From contig JAHDLO010000036.1 in the NCBI GenBank assembly GCA_018432235.1, forward strand, positions 1-47,297: a stretch of DNA of 47,297 nucleotides. The letters run 5' to 3'. This document shows, piece by piece, positions 1 to 8,472 of the stretch. The position numbers and the translations under genes were made by a program. Under the pieces are notes generated by a model that had not been told where the DNA came from, did not search any database, and was given only the letters and a program-made list of their open reading frames with translations. Origin of the DNA: Clostridiaceae bacterium. GTDB lineage: Bacteria; Bacillota; Clostridia; Peptostreptococcales; Natronincolaceae. The number at the start of each line of letters is the position of its first letter. Position 1 is the first letter of the stretch.

Positions 1-67
1 ACTTATGAATGCATTTTTAACAACCCTGCCTAAAGGGCTGAAGGAAAGGCTCGCTTTGTGTGCATAG
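1..67 (+). CDS. possible 3' end of an upstream gene (partial)
   Basis: An open frame enters from the left edge and ends in TAG at 65-67, encoding a C-terminus that reads LMNAFLTTLPKGLKERLALC followed by Ala and stop. It is too short for family assignment. No clear terminator follows. It could be the tail of a real upstream gene or chance; the window edge hides the rest. Confidence 0.2.
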   Translation, partial: LMNAFLTTLPKGLKERLALCA

Positions 68-290
68 AGTCAATTTATCTTATTGTCAAATGTTGAATTT
101 TCAAAGATCATAGAGCTGCTTTTATATGCGAAGTTTAAATTATTTACCTGTATATATCGGATAAGCAATATACATCTATTGTAGCATAGCCCAATAAGCC
201 GTATACTTGAAAGTAAGGAATGAAATTAAGATTGATATATAATTGTCAAAACATAAGTAACGTCAAAATCTATTTTCAAGGAGGTTTGTT

Positions 291-1145
291 ATGTTAAGTA
301 AATTTGATTATCTAAGGCCTAAAACCCTTGAAGAGGCCCTAAATTATTTAAGAGAGAAGGACGGAGCCAAGATATTGGCAGGTGGAACTGACATCATGGT
401 GCTGCTGCGCCGTAATAGTGAAGGCATCAAGCATATTATCGATATCAAGGACATACAGGAAACGAAAAAATTAGAGTATGTGGCAGGTGAAGGACTCTTT
501 ATCGGAGCTTCAATCAATGTCAATCAAGTGGCAGAGGCAGAGGCCGTAAAAAATAAATATAAGGCCCTGAGTGAAGCTGCAAACGCTCTTGCCTCCTATC
601 AATTGAGAAATAGAGCCACCTTAGTGGGCAACATATGCAATGCTTCTCCGGGAGCAGACCTGGCAGCCCCCTTACTGGTCTTTGAAGCCTTGGTTGAGAT
701 TGCAGGCCCCAATGGCAGACGAAAAGTAAAGATCAATGAATTTTTCACTGGGGTAAAGAAGACCCTCCTTCAAAGGGATGAAATTGCTCTAGGTGTATGG
801 CTTCCAGAGGTGCAAACGGGAGATAAAAGTAAATATTTAAAGCAGGCAAGATTAAAGGGCCATGATTTGGCTACTGTAGGGGTTGCTGTAAGAATTGATG
901 CAGCTAACAAGCCTTATATCGCTATGGCTGCTGTTGCCCCCACGCCCATTAGGCTCTCCAGACTGGAGGAGACATTAGCGGATAAGGGATTAAATGCTGA
1001 ATCGGTACTATGGGCTGAAAAAGAGGTCCGGAGCCATATAAAACCAATTTCCGACGTCCGATCCTCTGCTGAATACCGACTTCATGCAGCAGGGGTTTTA
1101 TTAAAGCAGGGAATATTGGCGCTATTAAAAAAGGAGGGGAACTAA
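291..1145 (+). CDS. molybdenum hydroxylase, FAD-binding medium subunit
   Basis: This is the FAD subunit of a xanthine dehydrogenase/CO dehydrogenase-type molybdenum hydroxylase, which passes electrons from the 2Fe-2S subunit to NAD or another acceptor. It is 284 residues, normal for the family. The N-terminal FAD-binding motif reads AKILAGGTDIMVLLR (about residues 26-40), and the second flavin-contact motif RNRATLVGNICNASPGAD lies near residues 106-123. The C-terminal CO-dehydrogenase flavoprotein domain follows. AAGGAGG at 278-284 sits 6 nt before the ATG. It is the first gene of a three-subunit cluster and the next gene begins one base after its stop. The substrate cannot be read from this subunit. 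Confidence 0.93.
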   Translation: MLSKFDYLRPKTLEEALNYLREKDGAKILAGGTDIMVLLRRNSEGIKHIIDIKDIQETKKLEYVAGEGLFIGASINVNQVAEAEAVKNKYKALSEAANALASYQLRNRATLVGNICNASPGADLAAPLLVFEALVEIAGPNGRRKVKINEFFTGVKKTLLQRDEIALGVWLPEVQTGDKSKYLKQARLKGHDLATVGVAVRIDAANKPYIAMAAVAPTPIRLSRLEETLADKGLNAESVLWAEKEVRSHIKPISDVRSSAEYRLHAAGVLLKQGILALLKKEGN

Positions 1146-1146
1146 A

Positions 1147-1680
1147 ATGTGCGAGGTGCATAAAAATAATTGCTTTATACATGTTCCTTCCGGTATGCAG
1201 CCGATAGCCTTAAGCTGCATTGTTAACGGTGAAGCTGTCGCTGCGATGGTGGACCCTACAATGACACTATTAAACTTTCTTCGCTCAGAGCTGAAGCTTT
1301 TTGGCACTAAGGAGGGCTGTGGTGAAGGTGAATGCGGTGCCTGCACCATCATAATGAACGGGGTGGCGGTGAATTCCTGTCTGATATTAGCGGCAGAGGT
1401 TGAGGAGGCTAATATTATTACAGTAGAAGGTCTGGCTCAAGGGGATAAGATTTCAATTCTTCAGGAGGAGTTTATAGAAAAGGATGCTTTGCAATGCGGC
1501 TTCTGTACGCCGGGGATGCTGATGTCGGCTCGTGCGCTGCTGGATAGGATTCCTAATCCTACGGTTGATGAGGTAAAGGAGGCGCTTGCAGGTAATTTCT
1601 GCAGGTGTACCGGCTATTTTCCAATTATTGATGCAGTTATGGCAACAGCTGAAAGGGAAAGAAGGGAGCTGAGAAAATGA
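1147..1680 (+). CDS. molybdenum hydroxylase, 2Fe-2S small subunit
   Basis: Small iron-sulfur subunit that relays electrons from the molybdenum centre to FAD. The plant-type 2Fe-2S motif GCGEGECGACTIIMNG and the helical second-cluster motifs QCGFCTPGM and GNFCRCTGY are complete, giving eight cluster-binding cysteines. At 177 residues it is slightly longer than the usual 155-165 because of an N-terminal extension of about 17 residues; an internal Met (MQPIAL) would give the standard length, but GGAGGGG at about 1133-1139 supports the ATG at 1147. The gene overlaps the next by 4 nt, suggesting translational coupling. Confidence 0.93.
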   Translation: MCEVHKNNCFIHVPSGMQPIALSCIVNGEAVAAMVDPTMTLLNFLRSELKLFGTKEGCGEGECGACTIIMNGVAVNSCLILAAEVEEANIITVEGLAQGDKISILQEEFIEKDALQCGFCTPGMLMSARALLDRIPNPTVDEVKEALAGNFCRCTGYFPIIDAVMATAERERRELRK

Positions 1681-4034
1681 TGGAAAAGCAATATAAGCAT
1701 ATTGGTAAGCCCTATAATCGTAAAGAGGCTCAAGAAAAGGTAACCGGTCAGGCTATTTATACCCACGACATGGAGCTGCCGGGAATGCTACATGCAAAAT
1801 GCCTTCATTCACCCTATGCAAGAGCCAAAATTCTTTCGATAGATGCCAGTGAGGCAAAGATGCTGCCGGGTGTTAAGGCGGTGCTATTAGGCGAAGATGC
1901 ACCCTATCTTTTAGGCCTGTACATGGTGGATAAGCGAATCATTGCTAAGGAAGAGGTGCGATATCAAGGGGAGGTTGTGGCGGCTGTAGCGGCTGTAGAC
2001 GAAGCAACGGCAGAAAGGGCAATCTCCTTAATAAAGGTTGAATATCAGGAGCTTCCTGCGGTTCATACAATAGATGAGGCATTGGAGGCTAAAATTCTGG
2101 TGCACGAGGATATCAATGAGCTGGAGTATATGCAGGGCGTATTTTTCCCACAGCCGGATTCAAATATCGCCAGCTGGAATAAGGCTAAAAAGGGAGATGT
2201 AAAAAAGGGCTTTGAGGAGGCAGATGTCATCATTGAGAATGAGCTTTCACTGCCGGCAGTTGCCCATGTTCCGATGGAGACTCATGTAACGATAGCACAG
2301 GCAGATTTATATTCAAGTAAAATAAAAATATGGTCCTCTGCACAATCCCCCTTTGCAGTAAGACAGCTGTTGGCTAAATCCTTTGGTATTCATAAATCCG
2401 ATGTGCATGTCATCGTGCCCTATGTCGGAGGCGGCTTTGGCGGCAAGGCTGGCATACATCTGGAGCCACTGGTTACCTTATTATCCAAGGCAGCCAAGGG
2501 CCGTCCTGTAAAGCTGAAGGCCACTAGGGAGGAAGAATTCAATCAATTGCCTACCCGTGCCGGCATGAGGGGCAGGATTAAAACCGGGGTTAAGAAGGAT
2601 GGCACCATTACCGCAATGGCGGTATATTATGACTGGGACAGCGGTGCCTATGCCGACTATGGTGTCAATGTAGGTAAAGCAGCGGTTTACTCTGGGGCGG
2701 GACCCTATGAAATTCATAATATAGAGCTACATTCCCGCACACTATACACAAATAAGGTGTTTAGTACAGCCTACAGGGGCTTTGGTCATTTAGAAACCCA
2801 CTGGACCATAGAGCGTCAGATGGATTTAATAGCCCAAAGACTTGGCTTAGACCCCTATGAGGTTCGTATGAAAAACATATTGAGGCCCGGCTCCCGAACC
2901 CTAAGCGGAGAGCTCATATATGAAACCTCTGGAAGCCCCTCCGACTGTCTAGAGGCTGTTGCCAAGGAAATAGGCTGGAGCGGCTATCAATCAGAGGAGG
3001 CTCGTGAGGCTCAATTGAAAACAGGCAAGGTAAGGGGTAAGGGCTTAGCCATGCTGCAAAAGGCCCCTGCCATGCCTAGCTACACCTCTACAGCTGCCAT
3101 CATGCAGATGGATGAGGATGGAAGGATTAAGGTAATGATCGGTGCTATAGATATGGGACAGGGGGCAAATACTGTAATGGCACAAATTGCCGCAGAAGCT
3201 CTGGATGTTCCAATGGAAAATGTAGAGGTGGTATGGGAGGTAGACACCAACAAGCACCCCTACGACTGGAATACTGTTGCCTCTAAATTTACCTTTATGG
3301 GGGGAAATGCCATCAAGAAGGCAGCCAACAGCATGATTAAGCAAATGAAGGAGCTGGCGGCACAGGTTCTGCGATGCCATGTCGATGAGCTGACCCATGG
3401 TGGAGGCTATATCTATCATGTGCATCACACCCACAGAAGAATTGCCTATGAAAAGCTTTCAAGAGGCTATGTCTATGAGAATGGGAATGGCATTGGCGGG
3501 CCGCTGATTGCACACGGGGTATATATGGCGGATGGCCTAAGCAATCTTCATCCGGAAACCGGGCAGGGGATGCCGGCTCTGGATTGGACCTTCGGTGCCC
3601 ATGGTATAGAGCTGGAGGTTAACATAGAAACCGGGGAAATCACTATACTGAAGGTGGCTTCTGCCTTTGACATCGGCCAGGTTATCAATAAAAAGCTGGT
3701 GGATGGTCAGGTAATGGGCGGAGTGCTGCAGGGAATTGGATCAGCAATATTAGAGGGCTATAAATTTGCCCCCAACGGAAGGCTGATGAATCCCTCCTTT
3801 ACAGATAATAAAATACCGACTGCAAAGGACCTGCCTTTGGAAATAGTGCCTATATATATCGAAAATCCTCAGACCGACGGACCCTATGGTGCTCGTGGCA
3901 TTGGAGAGCATCCTATGATATCAGTACCTTCTGCCATTGGGAATGCCCTCTACGATGCACTAGGCATTAATTTCTATCGACTGCCGTTGTCACCGGAAAA
4001 TGTTGCCTTGGCTATTGCAAATAAAGACCATTAA
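1677..4034 (+). CDS. molybdenum hydroxylase, molybdopterin-binding large subunit
   Basis: Catalytic subunit, 785 residues, of the xanthine dehydrogenase/aldehyde oxidase family. It has the N-terminal a/b-hammerhead domain (KVTGQAIYTHDMELPGM) and molybdopterin contacts including GGGFGGKAG near residue 250, AYRGFGH near 366 and GAIDMGQGANT near 490. The C-terminal active-site loop reads GARGIGEHP, with Glu744 in the position of the catalytic base; the family more often has GEPP here. These enzymes hydroxylate purines, N-heterocycles or aldehydes with water. The sequence alone does not separate these substrates. Its position before a MocA-like gene suggests a cytosine-dinucleotide form of the cofactor. 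Confidence 0.92.
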   Translation: MMEKQYKHIGKPYNRKEAQEKVTGQAIYTHDMELPGMLHAKCLHSPYARAKILSIDASEAKMLPGVKAVLLGEDAPYLLGLYMVDKRIIAKEEVRYQGEVVAAVAAVDEATAERAISLIKVEYQELPAVHTIDEALEAKILVHEDINELEYMQGVFFPQPDSNIASWNKAKKGDVKKGFEEADVIIENELSLPAVAHVPMETHVTIAQADLYSSKIKIWSSAQSPFAVRQLLAKSFGIHKSDVHVIVPYVGGGFGGKAGIHLEPLVTLLSKAAKGRPVKLKATREEEFNQLPTRAGMRGRIKTGVKKDGTITAMAVYYDWDSGAYADYGVNVGKAAVYSGAGPYEIHNIELHSRTLYTNKVFSTAYRGFGHLETHWTIERQMDLIAQRLGLDPYEVRMKNILRPGSRTLSGELIYETSGSPSDCLEAVAKEIGWSGYQSEEAREAQLKTGKVRGKGLAMLQKAPAMPSYTSTAAIMQMDEDGRIKVMIGAIDMGQGANTVMAQIAAEALDVPMENVEVVWEVDTNKHPYDWNTVASKFTFMGGNAIKKAANSMIKQMKELAAQVLRCHVDELTHGGGYIYHVHHTHRRIAYEKLSRGYVYENGNGIGGPLIAHGVYMADGLSNLHPETGQGMPALDWTFGAHGIELEVNIETGEITILKVASAFDIGQVINKKLVDGQVMGGVLQGIGSAILEGYKFAPNGRLMNPSFTDNKIPTAKDLPLEIVPIYIENPQTDGPYGARGIGEHPMISVPSAIGNALYDALGINFYRLPLSPENVALAIANKDH

Positions 4035-4127
4035 ATGTTATATCCTAGATTACTACAGGTGCTGCTATCTTCAATATTGGATTACAGCACCTGTTGATCT
4101 ATCTATTTTAATAAAGAGGTGATGTGG

Positions 4128-4745
4128 ATGAAGGGTGATATCAAAAGACTGGCTGCGATAATTGTTGCAGGGGGCTATTCCTCTAGGATGCGGGCCTTTA
4201 AGCCCCTTCTGCCGCTGGGGACCACAACGGTTATTGAAAGGTGCATCGACAATTTTTTAGAAGCAGGAGTTCAAGAGATTATTTTGGTATTAGGCTATAA
4301 CGCCGATGTGCTAAAGGATTTGCTGGAGAAAAAGGGAATCCGGTGGGTCTATAATGATAACTATATGGCAGGTATGTATTCCTCAGTATGTGCCGGAGTA
4401 GGAGCCCTTAAGGGGGACGTTGAGGGGGCATTCATACAGCCGGTAGATATACCCTTAGTTAAGGCGTCTACCCTAACGGAGCTGAGTGAGGCATTTTTTC
4501 AGAAGGGCGGGAAAATAATATTTCCTTCAATGAATTATCGAAGGGGACATCCACCTCTTATTCCGAAAGGGCTTTTTGAAAAATTACTTGTATACAAAGG
4601 CGATAATGGCTTAAAGGGCTTTTTAAAGGACCATGAAGCGGATGCGCATTATATTTCAGTAGAGGATGAAGGCATACTTCTGGATATCGATACCTACGAG
4701 GATTATATGAGACAAAGGGAACGGTTCCTTTTGTCTCATGAATAG
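4128..4745 (+). CDS. MocA-like molybdenum cofactor cytidylyltransferase
   Basis: A 205-residue nucleotidyltransferase of the MobA/MocA/GlmU-N type. The nucleotide-binding signature AAIIVAGGYSSRMRAFKPLL is at the N-terminus, the metal-binding QPVDIPLV motif is in the middle, and the C-terminus has LLDIDTYEDY. The ATG at 4128 is chosen because AAAGAGGT at 4113-4120 lies 7 nt upstream; upstream GTG/ATG codons at 4119 and 4122 touch the ribosome site. It follows the molybdenum hydroxylase genes by about 90 bp and probably makes molybdopterin cytosine dinucleotide for them. The last 12 residues (MRQRERFLLSHE) are encoded by a palindromic repeat, so the C-terminus has apparently been rewritten by a repeat insertion. 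Confidence 0.8.
   Translation: MKGDIKRLAAIIVAGGYSSRMRAFKPLLPLGTTTVIERCIDNFLEAGVQEIILVLGYNADVLKDLLEKKGIRWVYNDNYMAGMYSSVCAGVGALKGDVEGAFIQPVDIPLVKASTLTELSEAFFQKGGKIIFPSMNYRRGHPPLIPKGLFEKLLVYKGDNGLKGFLKDHEADAHYISVEDEGILLDIDTYEDYMRQRERFLLSHE
4707..4739. repeat. REP-like palindrome inside the 3' end of the mocA-like gene
   Basis: ATGAGACAAA (4707-4716) pairs perfectly with TTTGTCTCAT (4730-4739), and the interior GGGAAC/GGTTCC continues the stem with a minor offset. The palindrome is read in frame as the last residues of the preceding gene. Confidence 0.75.
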
Positions 4746-4776
4746 GTAACAAGAATTGCGAAAATAATTAATTTGC

Positions 4777-4822
4777 AAAAAAGGACCGTCTCCTTTTGCG
4801 TGGGACCGTCCCCTTTTTGCGC
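4777..4822. repeat. two imperfect copies of a GGACCGTC-CCTTTT unit, possible terminator
   Basis: Two adjacent units, GGACCGTCTCCTTTTGCG and GGGACCGTCCCCTTTTTGCG, lie between the convergent mocA-like and lplA genes. The first forms AAAAGGA/TCCTTTT, a terminator-like hairpin for the plus-strand gene. The GGGAC/GTCCC theme is shared with the palindrome just upstream and suggests the same REP-type family. Confidence 0.5.
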
Positions 4823-4834
4823 GTTCTTTTGCAT

Positions 4835-5827
4835 TTAATAAAATAGGCATTCAACCAAATCCTCTAGTGTAATAATGCCTAGATAGTCATGGAGCTGGAA
4901 GTCCTTTAGAGCCTCATAAATCTCAGATTCCTCGTATCTTAAGCCGATAATTTTCTTTTCAAGCTCCGAAACATCTCTTCGGCTCAGAAAATCTCCGTAT
5001 ATTTTAAGCTGATCTACAGCACCCTTAGCTACGTCAAAGCGTATGTCTAATAGTCCACCGTCGAAGCGTCTTGATTTCTGAATCGTAGAGTCTGGAGAAT
5101 GACCGTAGTTCCAATCCCAGGTGGCATATCGGGACGCCATTATTTCATTGATTTTTTTGTAATCCTCCTCTGTCAGCACATACTCCTGACCAAGAGAGTT
5201 GAAGCCTCTTTGAATGTGCTGCAGTAGAAGGCTCTTGAATGCATTGATATCGTATACCTCCGGCATATAATCTGCTATGTTTGTCACCCTGCTTCTTACC
5301 GACTTTATGCCCTTCGAGGTGATTTTATCCATTCGTACCTTTAGGGCCTCGCCAAGGCGAGTGAGCTCCGAGCTATAAAGCAGGGTGCCGTGGTGCAATA
5401 GCCGATCACGATAATAGTATTGCGCATTTCCTGAAAACTTCTTACCCTCTATGGTGATATCATTTCGTCCACTAAACTCTGCAGGAACTCCCATTTCATT
5501 TAATGCCTTTATCACAGGCTCAGTGAACTTTTTATAATTACTGACATCCTTTTTATCATTATGTACGATAAAGGTGAAGTTAAGATTACCAAAGTCATGA
5601 TAAACGGCACCGCCACCGGATAGCCTTCTGACTACAGGGATATCGTTATCCTTTACATACTGCTGATTTATCTCTTCTATGGTGTTTTGGTTTTTTCCTA
5701 TTATAATTGAAGGTCTGTTCTGCCATAAAAGGACATAGTCTTCCTTAGGATCAAGCTGCTTTAAAACATACTCCTCCAAAGCTAAATTAAAATGTGGATC
5801 TGTGTTGGTGTTATTGATATTAATCAT
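4835..5827 (-). CDS. lplA: lipoate--protein ligase
   Basis: A 330-residue lipoate-protein ligase A, which activates lipoate with ATP and attaches it to a lysine of lipoyl-domain proteins (2-oxoacid dehydrogenases or glycine cleavage H protein). It has the typical N-terminus (NTDPHFNLALEEYVL), the substrate-binding motif VVRRLSGGGAVYHD, the GRNDITIEGKKFSGNAQYY segment and a C-terminal accessory domain, so it resembles the two-domain long form. GGGGAGG precedes the ATG on the minus strand. No lipoyl-domain protein gene is adjacent. It is divergent from the glycosylase gene, with repeat copy A in between. Confidence 0.92.
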   Translation of the reverse strand: MININNTNTDPHFNLALEEYVLKQLDPKEDYVLLWQNRPSIIIGKNQNTIEEINQQYVKDNDIPVVRRLSGGGAVYHDFGNLNFTFIVHNDKKDVSNYKKFTEPVIKALNEMGVPAEFSGRNDITIEGKKFSGNAQYYYRDRLLHHGTLLYSSELTRLGEALKVRMDKITSKGIKSVRSRVTNIADYMPEVYDINAFKSLLLQHIQRGFNSLGQEYVLTEEDYKKINEIMASRYATWDWNYGHSPDSTIQKSRRFDGGLLDIRFDVAKGAVDQLKIYGDFLSRRDVSELEKKIIGLRYEESEIYEALKDFQLHDYLGIITLEDLVECLFY

Positions 5828-5911
5828 TATAATCCTCCCCTTAAGTGCATTTGTGTTAAATATACCCTAAAAATATATACTTTAATAGGAATTTTTAGCT
5901 ATAATATTATA

Positions 5912-6092
5912 GAGGAATTGTATATTACCAAGGGATTGCATATATATTTTAGTTTATACAAAGTTAAAAGTTTATCGCGCATTGCCTGGGCTAATAACAT
6001 TTAAAATTCAATAAACTAGCCCGTGGGACTCTAAGCAGGAAACTTTTGACTTTGTATAAACATACTACTAATCTTTAATTTACAATTTTCTC
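5912..6092. repeat. nested palindromic MITE-like element, copy A (short/empty form)
   Basis: The core at 5953-6060 (108 bp) has inverted ends: TTTATACAAAGTTAAAAG on the left and CTTTTGACTTTGTATAAA on the right. Outer flanks add a second, looser inverted pair (GAGGAATTGTATATTACC on the left, CAATTTTCTC on the right). Read in reverse it matches the arms of copies B and C, but CCCAGG replaces the CCCTAG...CTAGG that encloses the inner module of those copies. It therefore looks like the element without its inner module. Confidence 0.8.
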
Positions 6093-6106
6093 AATTAAAA
6101 AAAGAA

Positions 6107-6736
6107 TTGGATGCGGATGATATGAAATATAAATTAGATAGAAGCTTTTACCATCGTTCTACCCTAGAGGTAGCAAGGCAGCTTTTGGGTAGGGAAATAG
6201 TACATGAGACAGCTAGTGGCATGATGAGAGGCAGGATAGTGGAGGCTGAAGCCTATATCGGAGCCATCGACAAGGCGGCCCATTGCTATCAGAATAAAAG
6301 AACCCCAAGAACAGAGGTCATGTTTGGGCCTCCGGGCCACGCCTATGTATACTTGATCTATGGCATGTATCATTGCTTTAATATCGTAACTCAGGCTGAG
6401 GGAGAGGCAGCGGCAGTGCTGATTCGAGCAGTTGAGCCAATTGAGGGCATGACACTGATGGCAAACAACAGATATGGCAAGTCAATAGGTGATTTAACAA
6501 AGGCTCAGGTAAAAAATCTAACCAATGGACCGGGAAAGCTCTGTGCTGCTATGGGCATAGATAAAGGCTTGAATGGAGCAGACCTTTGCAGTGGCAGCTT
6601 TTATTTGACGGAGGGAAATGATGAGCCCTTTGAGATGATAATCAGTAAAAGGATAAACATAGATTATGCAGAAGAAGCAATTGACTTTCCGTGGCGGTTT
6701 TATATCAAAGACAATCCCCATGTATCTCGTACATAA
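6107..6736 (+). CDS. DNA-3-methyladenine glycosylase (AAG/MPG family)
   Basis: Base-excision repair glycosylase that removes alkylated purines and related lesions. Length (209 residues, or 204 from the internal ATG at 6122) is normal. Family motifs are the N-terminal LDRSFYHRSTLEVARQLLGR, the catalytic EAEAYIGAIDKAAH with its Glu, the YVYLIYGMYHCFNIVT strand, and NGPGKLCAAMGI. No strong ribosome site separates the two ATGs. Repeat copy A ends about 15 bp upstream, so any promoter must lie within or beyond the repeat. Confidence 0.9.
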   Translation: MDADDMKYKLDRSFYHRSTLEVARQLLGREIVHETASGMMRGRIVEAEAYIGAIDKAAHCYQNKRTPRTEVMFGPPGHAYVYLIYGMYHCFNIVTQAEGEAAAVLIRAVEPIEGMTLMANNRYGKSIGDLTKAQVKNLTNGPGKLCAAMGIDKGLNGADLCSGSFYLTEGNDEPFEMIISKRINIDYAEEAIDFPWRFYIKDNPHVSRT

Positions 6737-6744
6737 ATACAAAA

Positions 6745-6786
6745 GGGACGAAATCCGCCGGATTTAATTCCGAAGGCTATAGTCCC
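6745..6786. terminator. possible hairpin between convergent genes
   Basis: GGGAC (6745-6749) pairs with GTCCC (6782-6786), with an inner AAATCC/GGATTT hairpin. It lies between the convergent glycosylase and acyltransferase genes. T-tracts are weak, so it is a low-confidence terminator. Confidence 0.35.
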
Positions 6787-6800
6787 TGTTATAAGTTACA

Positions 6801-7520
6801 CTAGTCACGATATTTTATTAGATTTTCCTTGATGATCTCATACACCATAACCGTAAGGTCTGTTGATTTTTCTATGTTGGCTGTCTCGATGGGTGCTGAG
6901 AATATGACCTTCACCTTGGCCGGTCTTATTCTGTTATTGCCCTCCTCCAGAATTTTATAGGAGCCGATGATTGTTACCGGAACGATAGGGACAGAGGCCC
7001 TGGCGGCCATCTTCAAGCTGCCGGGCTTAAAGGGCTGCATTTCCATACCCTTACTTCTGGTGCCCTCCGGAAAAATCACCATAGATTGTCCGGATTTCAA
7101 TATTTCTATCGCCTCTGTTATTGCCCGCAGGGATTGTCTCATATCCTTTCTGTCTATAAAGACACAATTCATCAGTTGCATCCAGGTGCTGACCATTGGC
7201 AGCTTCTGGAGCTCGGTCTTTGCAACAAAGCCTATAGGCTTTGGTATGTTTGCCAATAGAATCGGTATATCAAAGTTGCCTTGATGATTGCCAGCAAATA
7301 ACACCGTTTTATCTACTGGGATATTTTCAAGACCAATTATTTCAACGGAGCTGCCGGTTAAGGCAACTAGTCTTCCTGCCCACCGAGAGGCGATGCTGTT
7401 TATGTATAATCTTGCCTCCTTAATGAGTCCTTTTTTCATTAAGGCCTTGGCCCTTGGTATAGAGAAAAGAGTAAAACCGGTATTAAGCCAAAAAAAAGCA
7501 AACCAAATAATAGTACGCAT
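6801..7520 (-). CDS. plsC: 1-acyl-sn-glycerol-3-phosphate acyltransferase
   Basis: A 239-residue PlsC-type acyltransferase that converts lysophosphatidate to phosphatidate at the membrane. The catalytic H-x4-D motif appears as GNHQGNFD near residue 80, and the glycerol-phosphate-binding motif as FPEGTRS near 150, followed by PIVPVTI. The hydrophobic N-terminus (IIWFAFFWLNTGFTLF) is a likely membrane anchor. AAGGGGG lies 6 nt before the ATG on the minus strand. Confidence 0.9.
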   Translation of the reverse strand: MRTIIWFAFFWLNTGFTLFSIPRAKALMKKGLIKEARLYINSIASRWAGRLVALTGSSVEIIGLENIPVDKTVLFAGNHQGNFDIPILLANIPKPIGFVAKTELQKLPMVSTWMQLMNCVFIDRKDMRQSLRAITEAIEILKSGQSMVIFPEGTRSKGMEMQPFKPGSLKMAARASVPIVPVTIIGSYKILEEGNNRIRPAKVKVIFSAPIETANIEKSTDLTVMVYEIIKENLIKYRD

Positions 7521-7621
7521 TATGAACCCCCTTTATTTACATTATACTGCTTTTATCTTATCATAAAAATAGGGGGATTTAAAGCTTGCTTTATAACATA
7601 TTGTCGAAGGGGGTTTTAGCC

Positions 7622-8452
7622 ATGAGGAAATTAAAAATTGCAGTTTGTCAAATGTCAGTGACGGAAAACAAGGAGGAAAATCTAAATAAGGCTGAGGAAA
7701 TGATTAGCAAATCTGTAGCTGAACATGGCGCAGAGATATTAGTGCTGCCTGAAATGTTTAACTGCCCCTATGCTAATGATTTTTTTCCAGACTTTGCTGA
7801 GGTGTATCCCGGTGAGTCCACCAAAAGACTCTCCAGACTGGCAAAGGCGCTTGGGGTCTACATAGTAGGCGGCTCTATTCCGGAGAAGGATGGAGACAGT
7901 ATATATAACACCTCTTTTATATTTGGGCCTGAGGGACAGCTTTTAGGAAGACATAGAAAGATGCATTTATTTGATATCGATATTGAAGGTGGCATAAGCT
8001 TTAAGGAATCCGATACGCTTGGTGCAGGAAACCAGGTAACGGTTATAGATACCCCCATTGGCAGATTGGGTATAGCAATATGCTATGATATGCGATTCCC
8101 TGAGCTGATGTGTTTGATGGCGGAGGCAGGAGCAGAGGTTATAATCATACCTGCTGCCTTTAATATGACCACTGGCCCAGCCCATTGGGATTCACTGATC
8201 AAAATCAGGGCATTAGATAATCAGGTCTATTTTGTAGCTGCATCACCCGCCAGAAATCTTGAGGCAGTCTACCACGCCTATGGACATTCCACAATTATGG
8301 ACCCCTGGGGTAATGTGGTGAAAAGGGCAGGGGCTGATGAAGAAATTATTTACTCAGAGTTGGATTTGTCGTATATTTATAAAATAAGAGAACAGCTGCC
8401 ACTATTAAAGCATAAGCGCAGGGATGTTTATGAGCTAAGAGGGCTGCTATAA
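7622..8452 (+). CDS. nitrilase-superfamily carbon-nitrogen hydrolase, omega-amidase-like
   Basis: A 276-residue C-N hydrolase with the Glu-Lys-Cys triad visible: Glu in VLPEMFNCPY, Lys in GRHRKMHLFDID and Cys in GIAICYDMRFPE. The HLFDID and CYDMRFPEL context and the GPAHWDSLIKIRALDNQVY segment resemble omega-amidase (NIT2 type), which hydrolyses 2-oxoglutaramate or 2-oxosuccinamate. The ATG at 7622 follows GAAGGGGG; an upstream in-frame ATG at 7586 lacks a ribosome site. It is followed within 20 bp by an FMN hydroxy-acid oxidase gene, probably in the same transcript. Confidence 0.85.
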   Translation: MRKLKIAVCQMSVTENKEENLNKAEEMISKSVAEHGAEILVLPEMFNCPYANDFFPDFAEVYPGESTKRLSRLAKALGVYIVGGSIPEKDGDSIYNTSFIFGPEGQLLGRHRKMHLFDIDIEGGISFKESDTLGAGNQVTVIDTPIGRLGIAICYDMRFPELMCLMAEAGAEVIIIPAAFNMTTGPAHWDSLIKIRALDNQVYFVAASPARNLEAVYHAYGHSTIMDPWGNVVKRAGADEEIIYSELDLSYIYKIREQLPLLKHKRRDVYELRGLL

Positions 8453-8472
8453 AAATTTAAGGAGGAATGATC

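Noticed and set aside
1..290. Purine or molybdenum-cofactor riboswitch upstream of the molybdenum hydroxylase genes
   Set aside because: None of the conserved purine-riboswitch core motifs could be found, and no convincing stem-loop set resembling the Moco motif was seen.
3045..3434. Open frame on the minus strand inside the molybdenum large-subunit gene
   Set aside because: It is the shadow of a well-conserved coding gene, with no ribosome site or recognisable domain.
4777..4822. CRISPR-like direct repeat
   Set aside because: Only two imperfect adjacent units without spacers; better explained as REP-type repeat or terminator.
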